A stretch of DNA of 64,000 bases from NCBI GenBank assembly GCA_002427755.1, contig DIYO01000001.1, forward strand, positions 620,001 through 684,000, in the 5' to 3' direction. Position 1 is the first letter of the stretch. Each line of letters opens with the position of its first letter. This DNA is from Roseivirga sp. UBA6052 (GTDB lineage: Bacteria; Bacteroidota; Bacteroidia; Cytophagales; Cyclobacteriaceae). The notes under the pieces were generated by a model. It saw only the letters and a list, made by a program, of their open reading frames with translations. It was not told the DNA's origin and did not search any database. Positions 27,552 to 34,955 of the stretch are shown piece by piece. Both the position numbers and the translations under genes were made by a program.

Positions 27552-28688
27552 ATGACAATTGGATTACTAAAGGAGCCTGATGGTGAAAATAGAGTGGCTC
27601 TTTTACCAGAAAGCGTCAAGGCGCTTATTGGTCTAAAAACAAAAGTATTGGTAGAAGCAGGTGCAGGTGAATCAGCCTATACTTCTGACAATACATACGC
27701 TTCCATTGATGCCGAAATTACTTCAAGAGCCGATATTCTAAAAGCAGATGTGATTGTTGGCATTAATCCACCTTCTGATTCAGAGCTTAAAAGTCTAAAA
27801 CCAGAACAAGTGCTTCTCTGTGTCTTTAATCCACTGGGTAGCAAAACGCTTGTTGAAAAAATGATGGACGCTAAGCTTACTACCTTTAGTTTAGATAACA
27901 TTCCAAGAACAACAAGGGCTCAAGCCATGGATGTATTATCCTCAATGGCTACGGTGGCCGGTTACAAAGCTGTATTGTTAGCGGCTAGTCATTCGCCTAG
28001 GTTTTTTCCCATGTTTATGACGGCAGCCGGAAGCATTGTGCCTTCCAAGGTATTGATCTTAGGTGCTGGAGTAGCCGGTTTGCAGGCCATAGCCTCCGCC
28101 AGAAGATTAGGAGCCGTTGTTGAAGCATTTGATGTAAGAAGCGCAGCCGAAGAAGAAGTGAAGAGTTTGGGTGCCAAGTTCGTGAAAGTAGAAGGCGCTA
28201 AAGACGATGCTGATGCCGGTGGCTATGCCGTTGAACAGACAGAAGAGTTCAAAGCGAAGCAACAAGCCCTTATTCAAGAGCACGCTAAGAAATCTAACAT
28301 CATAATCTGTACGGCACAGATTCCGGGCAGAAAAGCACCACTCTTGATTACAGAAGATACTGTAAAAGATATGGCAGATGGTTCAGTAATTGTTGACTTA
28401 GCAGCATCTACCGGAGGCAATTGTGAAGTAACCCAAAATGATCAAACCATTCAATCACATGGTGTAACGGTTATAGGCGATTCTAACTTGGCGAGCACCA
28501 TGCCACAAGACGCCAGCAAAATGTTCGGCAAGAATGTGGTCAACTTCATGAAATTATTGATTGATGCTGAAGGCAATCTCAACCTCAATTGGGAGGATGA
28601 CATTGTGGCCAACACCTGCGTCACCCATGCCGGGTCCGTCAAAAGCGAACGCGTTAAAAATATTTTATTCCCAACCGATAAAGCCTAA
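27552..28688 (+). CDS. pntA: NAD(P) transhydrogenase, alpha subunit, NAD-binding part
   Basis: A 378-residue soluble domain I of the proton-translocating transhydrogenase; binds NADH. It begins IGLLKEPDGENRVALLPESV, as in PntA and alanine dehydrogenase, and has the Rossmann loop VLILGAGVAGLQAIASARRLG (near residue 165) followed by VVEAFDVR. The absence of membrane helices and the next small membrane gene show the three-subunit form of the enzyme, common in Bacteroidota and alphaproteobacteria. Three bases separate it from the next gene. Confidence 0.95.
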   Translation: MTIGLLKEPDGENRVALLPESVKALIGLKTKVLVEAGAGESAYTSDNTYASIDAEITSRADILKADVIVGINPPSDSELKSLKPEQVLLCVFNPLGSKTLVEKMMDAKLTTFSLDNIPRTTRAQAMDVLSSMATVAGYKAVLLAASHSPRFFPMFMTAAGSIVPSKVLILGAGVAGLQAIASARRLGAVVEAFDVRSAAEEEVKSLGAKFVKVEGAKDDADAGGYAVEQTEEFKAKQQALIQEHAKKSNIIICTAQIPGRKAPLLITEDTVKDMADGSVIVDLAASTGGNCEVTQNDQTIQSHGVTVIGDSNLASTMPQDASKMFGKNVVNFMKLLIDAEGNLNLNWEDDIVANTCVTHAGSVKSERVKNILFPTDKA

Positions 28689-28691
28689 TCC

Positions 28692-29003
28692 ATGGATAGT
28701 GTTTTAAGCCTTTTTTATGAGAACAGAGAGTTCATTTTTCTCATAATCGTTTCAATCTTTTTAGGAATTGAGGTCATCTCAAATGTTCCTGCCGTTTTAC
28801 ACACGCCACTCATGTCTGGTGCAAATGCAATCCATGGCGTAGTCATTATTGGTTCTATTATCATAATGCTACAGGCAGACCCCACGAACTATTTTGCGCT
28901 AATCCTGGGCTTCTTAGCTGTTGTTTTAGGAACACTGAACGTGGTAGGTGGCTTTGTGGTGACCAACCGCATGTTGGAGATGTTCAAAAAGAAAGACAAG
29001 TAA
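28692..29003 (+). CDS. pntA: NAD(P) transhydrogenase, alpha subunit, membrane part
   Basis: A 103-residue protein with three hydrophobic helices, matching the membrane segment that in E. coli is fused to the C-terminus of PntA (often called PntAB or PntA2). The sequence IEVISNVPAVLHTPLMSGANAIHG is the typical conserved segment. It is embedded between pntA and pntB with gaps of three bases each side, so it is co-transcribed and probably co-translated. Confidence 0.94.
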   Translation: MDSVLSLFYENREFIFLIIVSIFLGIEVISNVPAVLHTPLMSGANAIHGVVIIGSIIIMLQADPTNYFALILGFLAVVLGTLNVVGGFVVTNRMLEMFKKKDK

Positions 29004-29006
29004 GCC

Positions 29007-30416
29007 ATGACAGAATTATTAGGACTAAGCATACTTGAACTTTGCTACATAGCAGCATCCATCACCTTTATTATGGGACTGAAAATGCTCAGTAGCCCAG
29101 ATAAAGCAAGAAAAGGTAATCTATTAGCAGCATACGGAATGGGGATAGCCATTATTGCTACGATTCTCTTTAAAGAAGAACTTACGGCCGATAAGTGGCT
29201 CAACTACACATTGATCCTGGCCGGTCTAGTTGTGGGAACGGTCATTGGTACCCGAATGGCACTGAAAGTGCAAATGACGGCTATGCCGCAAATGGTGTCT
29301 TTTTTCAATGGTATGGGTGGAGCATGTGCTGCTGTAATCTCATTAGTAGAATTCGATCATATCCTTCACACAGGAGAGGTAGAATTAGGCATGATGATCG
29401 TTATTATCCTTGGCTTGATCATCGGTTCAGTTTCTTTCTCAGGCAGCATCATTGCTTATGGTAAACTAGAAGGTAAAATTGGAGACAAAGCACTCCCTGC
29501 AGGTCAGATTCTGAATATCGTGCTCTTATTAGCCATTCTTGGTCTAGGTACTTTTATGGCCATTTCTGGCGAACCTCAGGCCATGTATATCTACATATTA
29601 TTAGGTCTTTCATTACTCTATGGAGTACTCTTTGTAATGCCAATTGGTGGAGCCGATATGCCTGTTGTGATCTCACTCTTGAACAGCTTTACAGGTATGG
29701 CAGCTGCTTTTGGTGGCTTCTTGTATGGTAACCAAGCCATGTTGACAGGTGGTATTTTGGTTGGTTCTGCTGGAACCATCTTGACAGTACTGATGTGTAC
29801 TGCGATGAACCGTTCGCTCACGAATGTAATTATTGGCTCCTTTGGTGGCGGTGGTGCCGCGGCAAGTGGCGATGGAGAACAAGGAACTATCAAAGAAATA
29901 TCAGCTACTGATGCTGCTATTCTGCTGGCCTATGCCAATAAAGTATCAGTAGTACCGGGTTATGGCTTAGCGGTGGCTCAAGCACAACATACCGTGCATA
30001 ACTTGGAAAAAATCTTAGACGACAAGGGCGTGGAAATGACCTATGCCATTCATCCGGTAGCGGGTAGAATGCCAGGGCACATGAATGTGCTTTTGGCTGA
30101 AGCAGACGTACCTTACCCGAAATTACTAGAGATGGAAGAAGCCAATGATGACATGTCTAATACAGATGTAGTCTTAGTAATTGGTGCTAATGACGTGGTA
30201 AACCCTGCGGCAGAAAATGACCCTTCCTCCCCTATTTACGGAATGCCAATTGTAGATGTGCTATCAGCTAAAAATGTGATTGTTATGAAGCGCTCTATGG
30301 GTAAGGGTTATGCAGGTATTGAGAATGCACTTTTCTTCCACGATAAAAATCGAATGCTCTTTGGAGATGCTAAGGATTCACTAGAGAAGCTAATTGCTGA
30401 GGTGAAGAACCTATAA
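29007..30416 (+). CDS. pntB: NAD(P) transhydrogenase, beta subunit
   Basis: A 469-residue protein with about eight to nine membrane helices in the first 270 residues (proton channel) and a soluble NADP-binding domain III. The latter contains VPGYGLAVAQAQHTVHNL, HPVAGRMPGHMNVLLAEADVPY and VIGANDVVNPAAEND, the family's NADP contacts. It uses the proton gradient to make NADPH from NADH. It ends the pnt operon; just after its stop lies the attI-like region and cassette array, so pntB is the left chromosomal neighbour of that array. Confidence 0.96.
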   Translation: MTELLGLSILELCYIAASITFIMGLKMLSSPDKARKGNLLAAYGMGIAIIATILFKEELTADKWLNYTLILAGLVVGTVIGTRMALKVQMTAMPQMVSFFNGMGGACAAVISLVEFDHILHTGEVELGMMIVIILGLIIGSVSFSGSIIAYGKLEGKIGDKALPAGQILNIVLLLAILGLGTFMAISGEPQAMYIYILLGLSLLYGVLFVMPIGGADMPVVISLLNSFTGMAAAFGGFLYGNQAMLTGGILVGSAGTILTVLMCTAMNRSLTNVIIGSFGGGGAAASGDGEQGTIKEISATDAAILLAYANKVSVVPGYGLAVAQAQHTVHNLEKILDDKGVEMTYAIHPVAGRMPGHMNVLLAEADVPYPKLLEMEEANDDMSNTDVVLVIGANDVVNPAAENDPSSPIYGMPIVDVLSAKNVIVMKRSMGKGYAGIENALFFHDKNRMLFGDAKDSLEKLIAEVKNL

Positions 30417-30536
30417 CTGTTGAAAAAAAAGCAAATAAAAAGTGTTATTAGCCCATCATATTGGATGTATAATGACACATTTTGGATAACCATTAGAATA
30501 TAATGACACATTTTTATTTCATTACACAACGTTGTG
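30417..30536 (+). promoter_or_regulatory. attI-like insertion region with 31-bp-spaced direct repeats
   Basis: This gap after pntB contains two identical 16-bp repeats, TATAATGACACATTTT, at 30468-30483 and 30499-30514 (period 31). An imperfect inverted copy GTGTTATTA is at 30442-30450. The next period falls on the palindrome CACAACGTTGTG at 30525-30536, whose G^TT marks the first cassette boundary. Known attI sites have direct repeats that bind the integrase followed by a core GTT, so the layout is suggestive. TATAAT inside the repeats could alternatively serve as promoter boxes for the cassettes. Role inferred, not shown. Confidence 0.45.
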
Positions 30537-30540
30537 CTTC

Positions 30541-30999
30541 ATGCGTAAAATGAAAACGATACAGAAAATATTAACCATAGCATTGACTTTGACACTTTCG
30601 ACTTCGATTGCTCAAACGGACTGCAATAAGTGCGACATCGAGAAAGTGAAAACCGTTCATGACAATTTTGATAATCTGACTTTTAAAATGGTGAATGACT
30701 TTCTCTGTACGTTCGACAACTCATGTGAAACGAACATTGAATACTCACAGTGGAGCAATGAAATACTTTATAAAGTACTCGACAAGGAACCCGAACTAAC
30801 AATTAAGGTTCTTGACCAAAGTCAATTGGACAATATTGAAATCTTGCTTGACGAAATCGAAAGCCCAATTCACGACTTTGACTATCAAAAAATTTACGAG
30901 AAAGTTTTAGAAGTCAAGACTGAAAAGGATTTTAAGCAAAAAGTCTTGAAATCAATTGAATTGGCGGCTGAGAGAGAAGGAATAAAGATTAAAAAATAA
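30541..30999 (+). CDS. Cassette C1: small exported protein of unknown function
   Basis: About 152 residues. A signal peptide (MRKMKTIQKILTIALTLTLSTSIAQ) is followed by a mature part with a CNKC pair near its N-terminus (TDCNKCDIEKVK) and two further cysteines (FLCTFDNSCETN), then an acidic helical stretch. I recognise no family. I start at the ATG at 30541, nine bases after the cassette boundary; the ATG at 30550 is an alternative, and an earlier TTG at 30532 would lie inside the boundary itself. The stop at 30999 is eleven bases before the attC-like site. Confidence 0.65.
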   Translation: MRKMKTIQKILTIALTLTLSTSIAQTDCNKCDIEKVKTVHDNFDNLTFKMVNDFLCTFDNSCETNIEYSQWSNEILYKVLDKEPELTIKVLDQSQLDNIEILLDEIESPIHDFDYQKIYEKVLEVKTEKDFKQKVLKSIELAAEREGIKIKK

Positions 31000-31009
31000 A
31001 AAAGCATGA

Positions 31010-31071
31010 AAGCACAACAACACCTATACGCAATGCCCTTCGGGACACTGCGCATAGCCACACCGTTGGGA
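31010..31071 (+). other. attC-like recombination site A (end of cassette C1)
   Basis: A 62-bp imperfect palindrome with the attC layout: AAGCACAAC at the left end (31010-31018), inner arms CTATACGCAATGCCC and GGGACACTGCGCATAG around a TTC loop, and GTTGGGA at the right end (31065-31071). The left end complements the first nine bases of cassette C1 (30531-30539). Length and YAAC...GTTR ends match classical attC sites. Confidence 0.8.
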
Positions 31072-31416
31072 TTAAGTCCCCACGAGGGGGACATGTGCTT
31101 CCGCTAAAGCTCCCAGCCCATTCATCAATCCCAACGTTCGAAGCACCGCGTGTCGCTGAAGCTTTAGCGGAGGCACAAGCCTGGCCCACCTAAACTGTAG
31201 ATACGCCCTCATTTAACACCAAAGCACTAATACTCAACATCCGGTATAAACCATGACAGCCAAACTTGTCAACCGATCTTATTCCCAGAATATTCAAAAT
31301 CAATAATTTCAATCGTATCTTTTAGATTAAACTAAACTCGAAACTCAGCAGTGAACATAACTCAGAAATATCCATTTTGATATTCCTTCATAATTCACGG
31401 TTGATACCTTCGAACG
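31066..31416 (+). mobile_element. Cassette C2: ORF-less cassette
   Basis: A 351-bp cassette with no plausible gene. It begins GTTGGGATT and, 61 bases later, its attC-like site begins AATCCCAAC. The body contains a hairpin GTCCCC-ACGAG-GGGGAC (31076-31092). A matching hairpin with different base pairs is present in cassette C4 (TGCCC...GGGCA at 32217-32232). A 16-base inverted repeat, GTGCTTCCGCTAAAGC (31095-31110), pairs with GCTTTAGCGGAGGCAC (31161-31176) across the site's left end. It may carry a structured RNA, promoter or terminator; nothing is proven. Confidence 0.6.
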
Positions 31417-31422
31417 TTATAG
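31127..31422 (+). other. attC-like recombination site B, long form (end of cassette C2)
   Basis: About 296 bp from AATCCCAAC (31127-31135) to GTTATAG (31416-31422). The ends are reinforced by an 11-bp perfect inverted repeat, AACGTTCGAAG and CTTCGAACGTT. The 286-bp core (31133-31418) recurs without indels at 32271-32556, with about 14 substitutions counted by eye. It is much longer than classical attC sites, implying a large variable terminal structure. Confidence 0.65.
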
Positions 31423-31435
31423 CCAATAAAAGACA

Positions 31436-31942
31436 ATGGAATATCTATTTGCGTGCATAATTGTCTTTTTGGTTCTGTTTTTCGTAAAAACTGGACTGAG
31501 AAGAAAAAGACAGGAAGACGATAAGTTAAAGATGGAGCAATTTGCGGCTAAGGGATTTCCCGTTTTCTCCGAAACAGAACAGCTGGAGATGATCTATGAC
31601 GATGACTTTGGACTATTACATGATCGACTCAATGTAAGGTCCTTTTCATCAAGATACCTGGACAAGATTATATCGGTATCAAAAGAAGACCTGAAGGAGT
31701 ATATTATGAATTGCAGGGACATTGTAAACGACAAAAATGTGAAGCTGAATCAAATGGATGGGTTTTGGGTAGAAGAAGATGAACATGAGTACTTGTACCA
31801 CTATAGAGAAAGAGGACAAATCCAATCCACTGAAAGATATTCCAATAAAGAGAATTTGATTCAGCAATTCGTCAATGACATGGTTTGGATCATTCCCAAA
31901 TACAGTGAAAGCAATCTGGAAACGACTCTAATAAAAAGATAA
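31436..31942 (+). CDS. Cassette C3: membrane-anchored protein of unknown function
   Basis: A 168-residue protein. Residues 1-19 form one hydrophobic helix (MEYLFACIIVFLVLFFVKT) followed by a basic stop-transfer stretch (RRKRQ), so the rest is probably cytosolic. The soluble part is acidic and contains FPVFSETEQLEMIYDDDFG, LNVRSFSSRYLDKI and HEYLYHYRERGQIQSTERYS. I recognise no family. The ATG at 31436 is 19 bases after the cassette boundary and the stop lies two bases before the attC-like site, which is the tight packing expected in a gene cassette. Confidence 0.65.
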   Translation: MEYLFACIIVFLVLFFVKTGLRRKRQEDDKLKMEQFAAKGFPVFSETEQLEMIYDDDFGLLHDRLNVRSFSSRYLDKIISVSKEDLKEYIMNCRDIVNDKNVKLNQMDGFWVEEDEHEYLYHYRERGQIQSTERYSNKENLIQQFVNDMVWIIPKYSESNLETTLIKR

Positions 31943-31943
31943 A

Positions 31944-32212
31944 GGCTATAACAAAAGCTAAACGCAATTAAATCGAGCTTCAAATGAACGGCAGTGCAGA
32001 AACACACTTTGGCCCTAGTGCCTCAGCCCAAAGAGTGTTTTGGAAGCGAGCAGCAATCCGCTTTGGCTCCCCGCCAGAGGTCGGGCAGGCGCTCAGTGCT
32101 GGATAGACAAGATAAGCACATCCGCTGCGCTCAAGCCAATTGCTTTGTGGTTCTATCGGGCGGTAGTGGGTCAGGAAAGAAGATTTAACTGCGCTTAGCA
32201 AAGACGTTGAGA
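31944..32212 (+). other. attC-like recombination site C, long form (end of cassette C3)
   Basis: About 269 bp from GGCTATAAC (31944-31952) to GTTGAGA (32206-32212). Left arm GCTAAACGCAATTAAATC (31957-31974) is complementary, with two mismatches, to GATTTAACTGCGCTTAGC (32182-32199). The inner CGCAAT/CTGCGC pattern is the same as in site A, so these belong to one family. The tip holds further hairpins, for example CACTTTGG with CCAAAGAGTG. The short frames on both strands within it are not credible genes. Confidence 0.65.
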
Positions 32213-32554
32213 TTAATGCCCTGCGAGGGGCATAGTCTTCCGCTACGCTCCCAGCCTATTCATTAATCTCAACGTTCGAAGCACCGCGTGTCGCTGAAGC
32301 TTTAGCAGAGGCACAAGCCTGGCCCACCTAAACTGTAGATACGCCCTCATTTAACACCAAAGCACTAATACACAACACCCGGTATAAACCATGACAGCCA
32401 ACCTTGTCAACTGATCTTAATCCCAGAATATTCAAAATCAACATTTTCAATCGTATCTTATAGTTTAAATAAAACTCGAAACTCAGCAGTGAACATAACT
32501 CAGAAATATCCATTTTGATATTCCTCCTTAATTCACGGTTGATACCTTCGAACG
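32207..32554 (+). mobile_element. Cassette C4: ORF-less cassette, sister of C2
   Basis: A 348-bp cassette beginning GTTGAGATTAAT, perfectly complementary over 12 bases to the ATTAATCTCAAC that opens its own site (32262-32273). The 55-base body is a diverged relative of C2's body, with a hairpin kept by paired changes (TGCCC 32217-32221, GGGCA 32228-32232). Then follows the 286-bp segment shared with C2. No credible ORF. Confidence 0.6.
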
Positions 32555-32560
32555 TTGGGC
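32262..32560 (+). other. attC-like recombination site D, long form (end of cassette C4)
   Basis: Runs from ATTAATCTCAAC to GTTGGGC (32554-32560), the latter a perfect match to the integron core GTTRRRY. The core 32271-32556 is the near-identical copy of site B, offset by exactly 1138 bp. The AACGTTCGAAG / CTTCGAACGTT ends are conserved. Confidence 0.65.
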
Positions 32561-32662
32561 ACAAGGTAAAACAGGAAAACGGATAAGCTATTCAGGAATT
32601 CGAATAAGTTGAACAGACTAATTGCCAATAGCTTTGTGCTATTAATCATAAAAGTAATTAAG

Positions 32663-33541
32663 ATGTTCGGAAAACAAATTTCAGATTTAATGATCAAGCC
32701 AGGTAAATCACCTGTGTTTGAGACTCCAGAAAAGTATTCATTGGAATATGAAGATGTCACCTTTAAATCCTCCGATGGTGTTACCCTATCAGGTTGGCTT
32801 GTAAAAGGAGGAACAGATAAGGTGATCATTCAATCTCATTTTGGTGTTCAATGCTCTCGATGTGGTTTTACTCAAGAAGGAAAAGGAATGATGAAAAATG
32901 CACTTTGGACAAGTGATATTCATTTCCTTGATCAAGCCAAATACTTGGTCGAAGCAGGATATTCTGTCCTGATGTACGACATGCGTAATCATGGCGACAG
33001 TGAACAAACGGGATGGGTTTCTTGGGGTAATGATGAAAGAAAAGATGTAGTAGCAGCAATAAAATTTATCACTAAGCACAAAGACTATCAAAATGCAAAT
33101 ATTGGTTTATTGTCAGTTTGCATGGGACAAGGGGCAAGCGTTTTTGCTTTTGGAATGGAAGAAGAAATGAAATCGTTCAATAATCTAAAGACTATGATTT
33201 CAGTCCAGCCACTAACCTATGATTACTTTGTTAAAGCAATGGGGTTGCCAAATTTTCTAATCAACTCAGGAAATAAATACAATGCTGAGAAAAGAAACAC
33301 TGACCTGACAGGAGATTCATTTCTTCCTTACGTAAAGGATATATCAGTACCTACTTTGGTTATTCAAAATCAAAACGATCCAATGACCAACATGGATATG
33401 GTCAAAGGCTTTTATAATGATATCCAAGTGGATAAAGAAATCTTGTGGTTAGACTTGGAAAAGAAAAGAGGTGCTGCATATGCGTGGTTAGGTAAGAATT
33501 CAAAACCAATTGTTGGTTGGTTTGATAAATACATGAAATGA
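32663..33541 (+). CDS. Cassette C5: alpha/beta-hydrolase-like protein
   Basis: About 292 residues from the ATG at 32663 (MFGKQISDLM); a TTG at 32609 would extend it but adds no domain. The alpha/beta-hydrolase fold is seen in VLMYDMRNHGDSE and in the elbow GLLSVCMGQGAS, where the nucleophile position holds Cys rather than Ser, as in dienelactone hydrolase. An Asp-containing loop follows (TLVIQNQNDPMTN). The C-terminal segment where the catalytic His normally sits (RGAAYAWLGKNS) has no His, so activity may be altered or absent. It is the first gene of a three-gene cassette, about 100 bases after the boundary; the stop overlaps the next start as ATGA. Confidence 0.75.
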   Translation: MFGKQISDLMIKPGKSPVFETPEKYSLEYEDVTFKSSDGVTLSGWLVKGGTDKVIIQSHFGVQCSRCGFTQEGKGMMKNALWTSDIHFLDQAKYLVEAGYSVLMYDMRNHGDSEQTGWVSWGNDERKDVVAAIKFITKHKDYQNANIGLLSVCMGQGASVFAFGMEEEMKSFNNLKTMISVQPLTYDYFVKAMGLPNFLINSGNKYNAEKRNTDLTGDSFLPYVKDISVPTLVIQNQNDPMTNMDMVKGFYNDIQVDKEILWLDLEKKRGAAYAWLGKNSKPIVGWFDKYMK

Positions 33542-34026
33542 AAAAATTGATGTACATAGTTATAGGCATATTAGCAGTTCTAATCATCTTGGTTTTTACA
33601 GGCAACAAATCAGTGCACCATGAAATCACTATAAATGCTGCACCTGAAAAAGTGTGGGATATTCTCTCCAATATGGATGAATACCCTAGTTGGAACCCCG
33701 TGATGGAATTACTTGAAGGGACAGTTCAAGAAGGAAATAAAGTGAAGTATAAGTTCACCCAAGATGAAAATACCAAAAGTGAAATAGGGGCAACAGTGCT
33801 TCAAGTAACTCCAAATAAATTGCTGAATCAAAAAGGTGGAATTCCTTTAGTGCTAACTTTTAATCTTAAGTATATACTTGAGCCGACAGGAAACTCAACT
33901 AAGGTTATAATCCATGAAGATTACACAGGAATTGGAGTGAACTTTTGGAACCCCCAACCAGTAGAAGAAGCTTATAAGCGATTAAATATTGCGCTGAAGA
34001 ATCGAGTAGAACAATCCTCAAATTAA
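33538..34026 (+). CDS. Cassette C5: SRPBCC (polyketide-cyclase-like) protein with N-terminal membrane anchor
   Basis: A 162-residue protein. A hydrophobic helix (MYIVIGILAVLIILVFTG) anchors it, followed by one START-like domain with HHEITINAAPEKVWDILSNMDEYPSWNPVM, the family's typical opening, and a long C-terminal helix (VEEAYKRLNIALKNRVEQ). Such domains bind small hydrophobic ligands; none can be named. It is translationally coupled to the hydrolase gene by ATGA, and the regulator gene follows after one base, so the three form a compact operon inside one cassette. Confidence 0.78.
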   Translation: MKKLMYIVIGILAVLIILVFTGNKSVHHEITINAAPEKVWDILSNMDEYPSWNPVMELLEGTVQEGNKVKYKFTQDENTKSEIGATVLQVTPNKLLNQKGGIPLVLTFNLKYILEPTGNSTKVIIHEDYTGIGVNFWNPQPVEEAYKRLNIALKNRVEQSSN

Positions 34027-34027
34027 G

Positions 34028-34939
34028 ATGATGAATGAGATTATAAGGATTAATTCAATAAATGATGTTCACCGTATTTTTGAATTGGAAAAACCCAGAC
34101 ACCCTTTGGTTTCAGTGATTCAAATAGATGATAGAATCACCAACTTTGATTACGGAGATGCTAAGTACATATTCGAATTCTATCAAATAAACTTAAAGCA
34201 GGGGTTTTCAGGTTCAATGAATTACGGGAGAAACTCATATGATTTCGATGAAGGCACATTGACGTTTATCAAACCAAACCAGACCATTCAAATAGACAAT
34301 CAAGATGAAATTAAGGGGAGTTCCGGTTGGACTTTACTCTTCCACCCTGACCTAATTCGCAAATCTGAATTAGGAAGAACAATTGAAGATTACTCGTTTT
34401 TCAATTATGACCTAAATGAAGCATTGCATTTGTCAGAGAATGAAAAGAATTCAATTACCGAATTGGTAGTTAAAATTCAAGAAGAATACAATCAAAATAT
34501 TGACAAACATAGCCAAGAGCTAATCATCGCCAATATAGAAATGCTTCTCAAATACAGTAAGCGATTCTATGACAGACAATTCTTCACAAGAACCAACCTT
34601 AACCAAGATCTACTATCTGAATTCAATACAGTTGTTAGAACCTACTACAATTCGGAAAATCCAATCGAAAGCGGTGTATTATCAGTTAAAGAATGTGCTA
34701 AACAATTGAACCTATCTGTAAACTATTTGGGGGACCTCATTAAATCCGAAACGGGACGAAGTGCAAAAGACCAAATCAACGATTACGTTATTGAAAAAGC
34801 TAAAAATCAACTTTTAGGAAGTAAAGAAAGTATTAGTCAAATTGCCTACAGCTTAGGGTTTGAATATCCTCAAGGGTTTAACATACTCTTCAAAGCAAAA
34901 GTGGGAATTAGTCCTAGTGAATATAGAAACTTGAACTGA
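34028..34939 (+). CDS. Cassette C5: AraC-family transcriptional regulator
   Basis: A 303-residue regulator. The N-terminal 190 residues resemble a cupin-like sensing domain (FDEGTLTFIKPNQTIQID). The C-terminal 100 residues hold the two helix-turn-helix units of AraC proteins: LSVKECAKQLNLSVNYLGDLI and ISQIAYSLGFEYPQGFNILFKAKVGISPSEYRN. It lies in the same cassette and frame order as the hydrolase and SRPBCC genes and probably controls them; the effector is unknown. Starts at 34028 or 34031 are equally possible. The stop is 16 bases before the attC-like site E. Confidence 0.88.
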   Translation: MMNEIIRINSINDVHRIFELEKPRHPLVSVIQIDDRITNFDYGDAKYIFEFYQINLKQGFSGSMNYGRNSYDFDEGTLTFIKPNQTIQIDNQDEIKGSSGWTLLFHPDLIRKSELGRTIEDYSFFNYDLNEALHLSENEKNSITELVVKIQEEYNQNIDKHSQELIIANIEMLLKYSKRFYDRQFFTRTNLNQDLLSEFNTVVRTYYNSENPIESGVLSVKECAKQLNLSVNYLGDLIKSETGRSAKDQINDYVIEKAKNQLLGSKESISQIAYSLGFEYPQGFNILFKAKVGISPSEYRNLN

Positions 34940-34955
34940 ATAAAAATAAAACCCA

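Noticed and set aside
30468..30514. CRISPR-like repeat pair
   Set aside because: Only two 16-bp copies with a 15-bp spacer and no cas genes.
31980..32201. Overlapping short frames on both strands inside site C (also 31994-32188)
   Set aside because: They exist because the region is palindromic and relatively GC-rich; no start signal or protein-like composition.
31133..32556. The 286-bp copies as a MITE pair with AACGTTCGAAG terminal repeats
   Set aside because: Possible at first sight, but no transposase or target duplication is seen, and the flanking bases covary with each cassette start, which the attC explanation predicts and a MITE does not.
32328..32829. Minus-strand frames at 32328-32564 and 32533-32829
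   Set aside because: They overlap the attC-like site and the hydrolase gene in the opposite direction; not credible.
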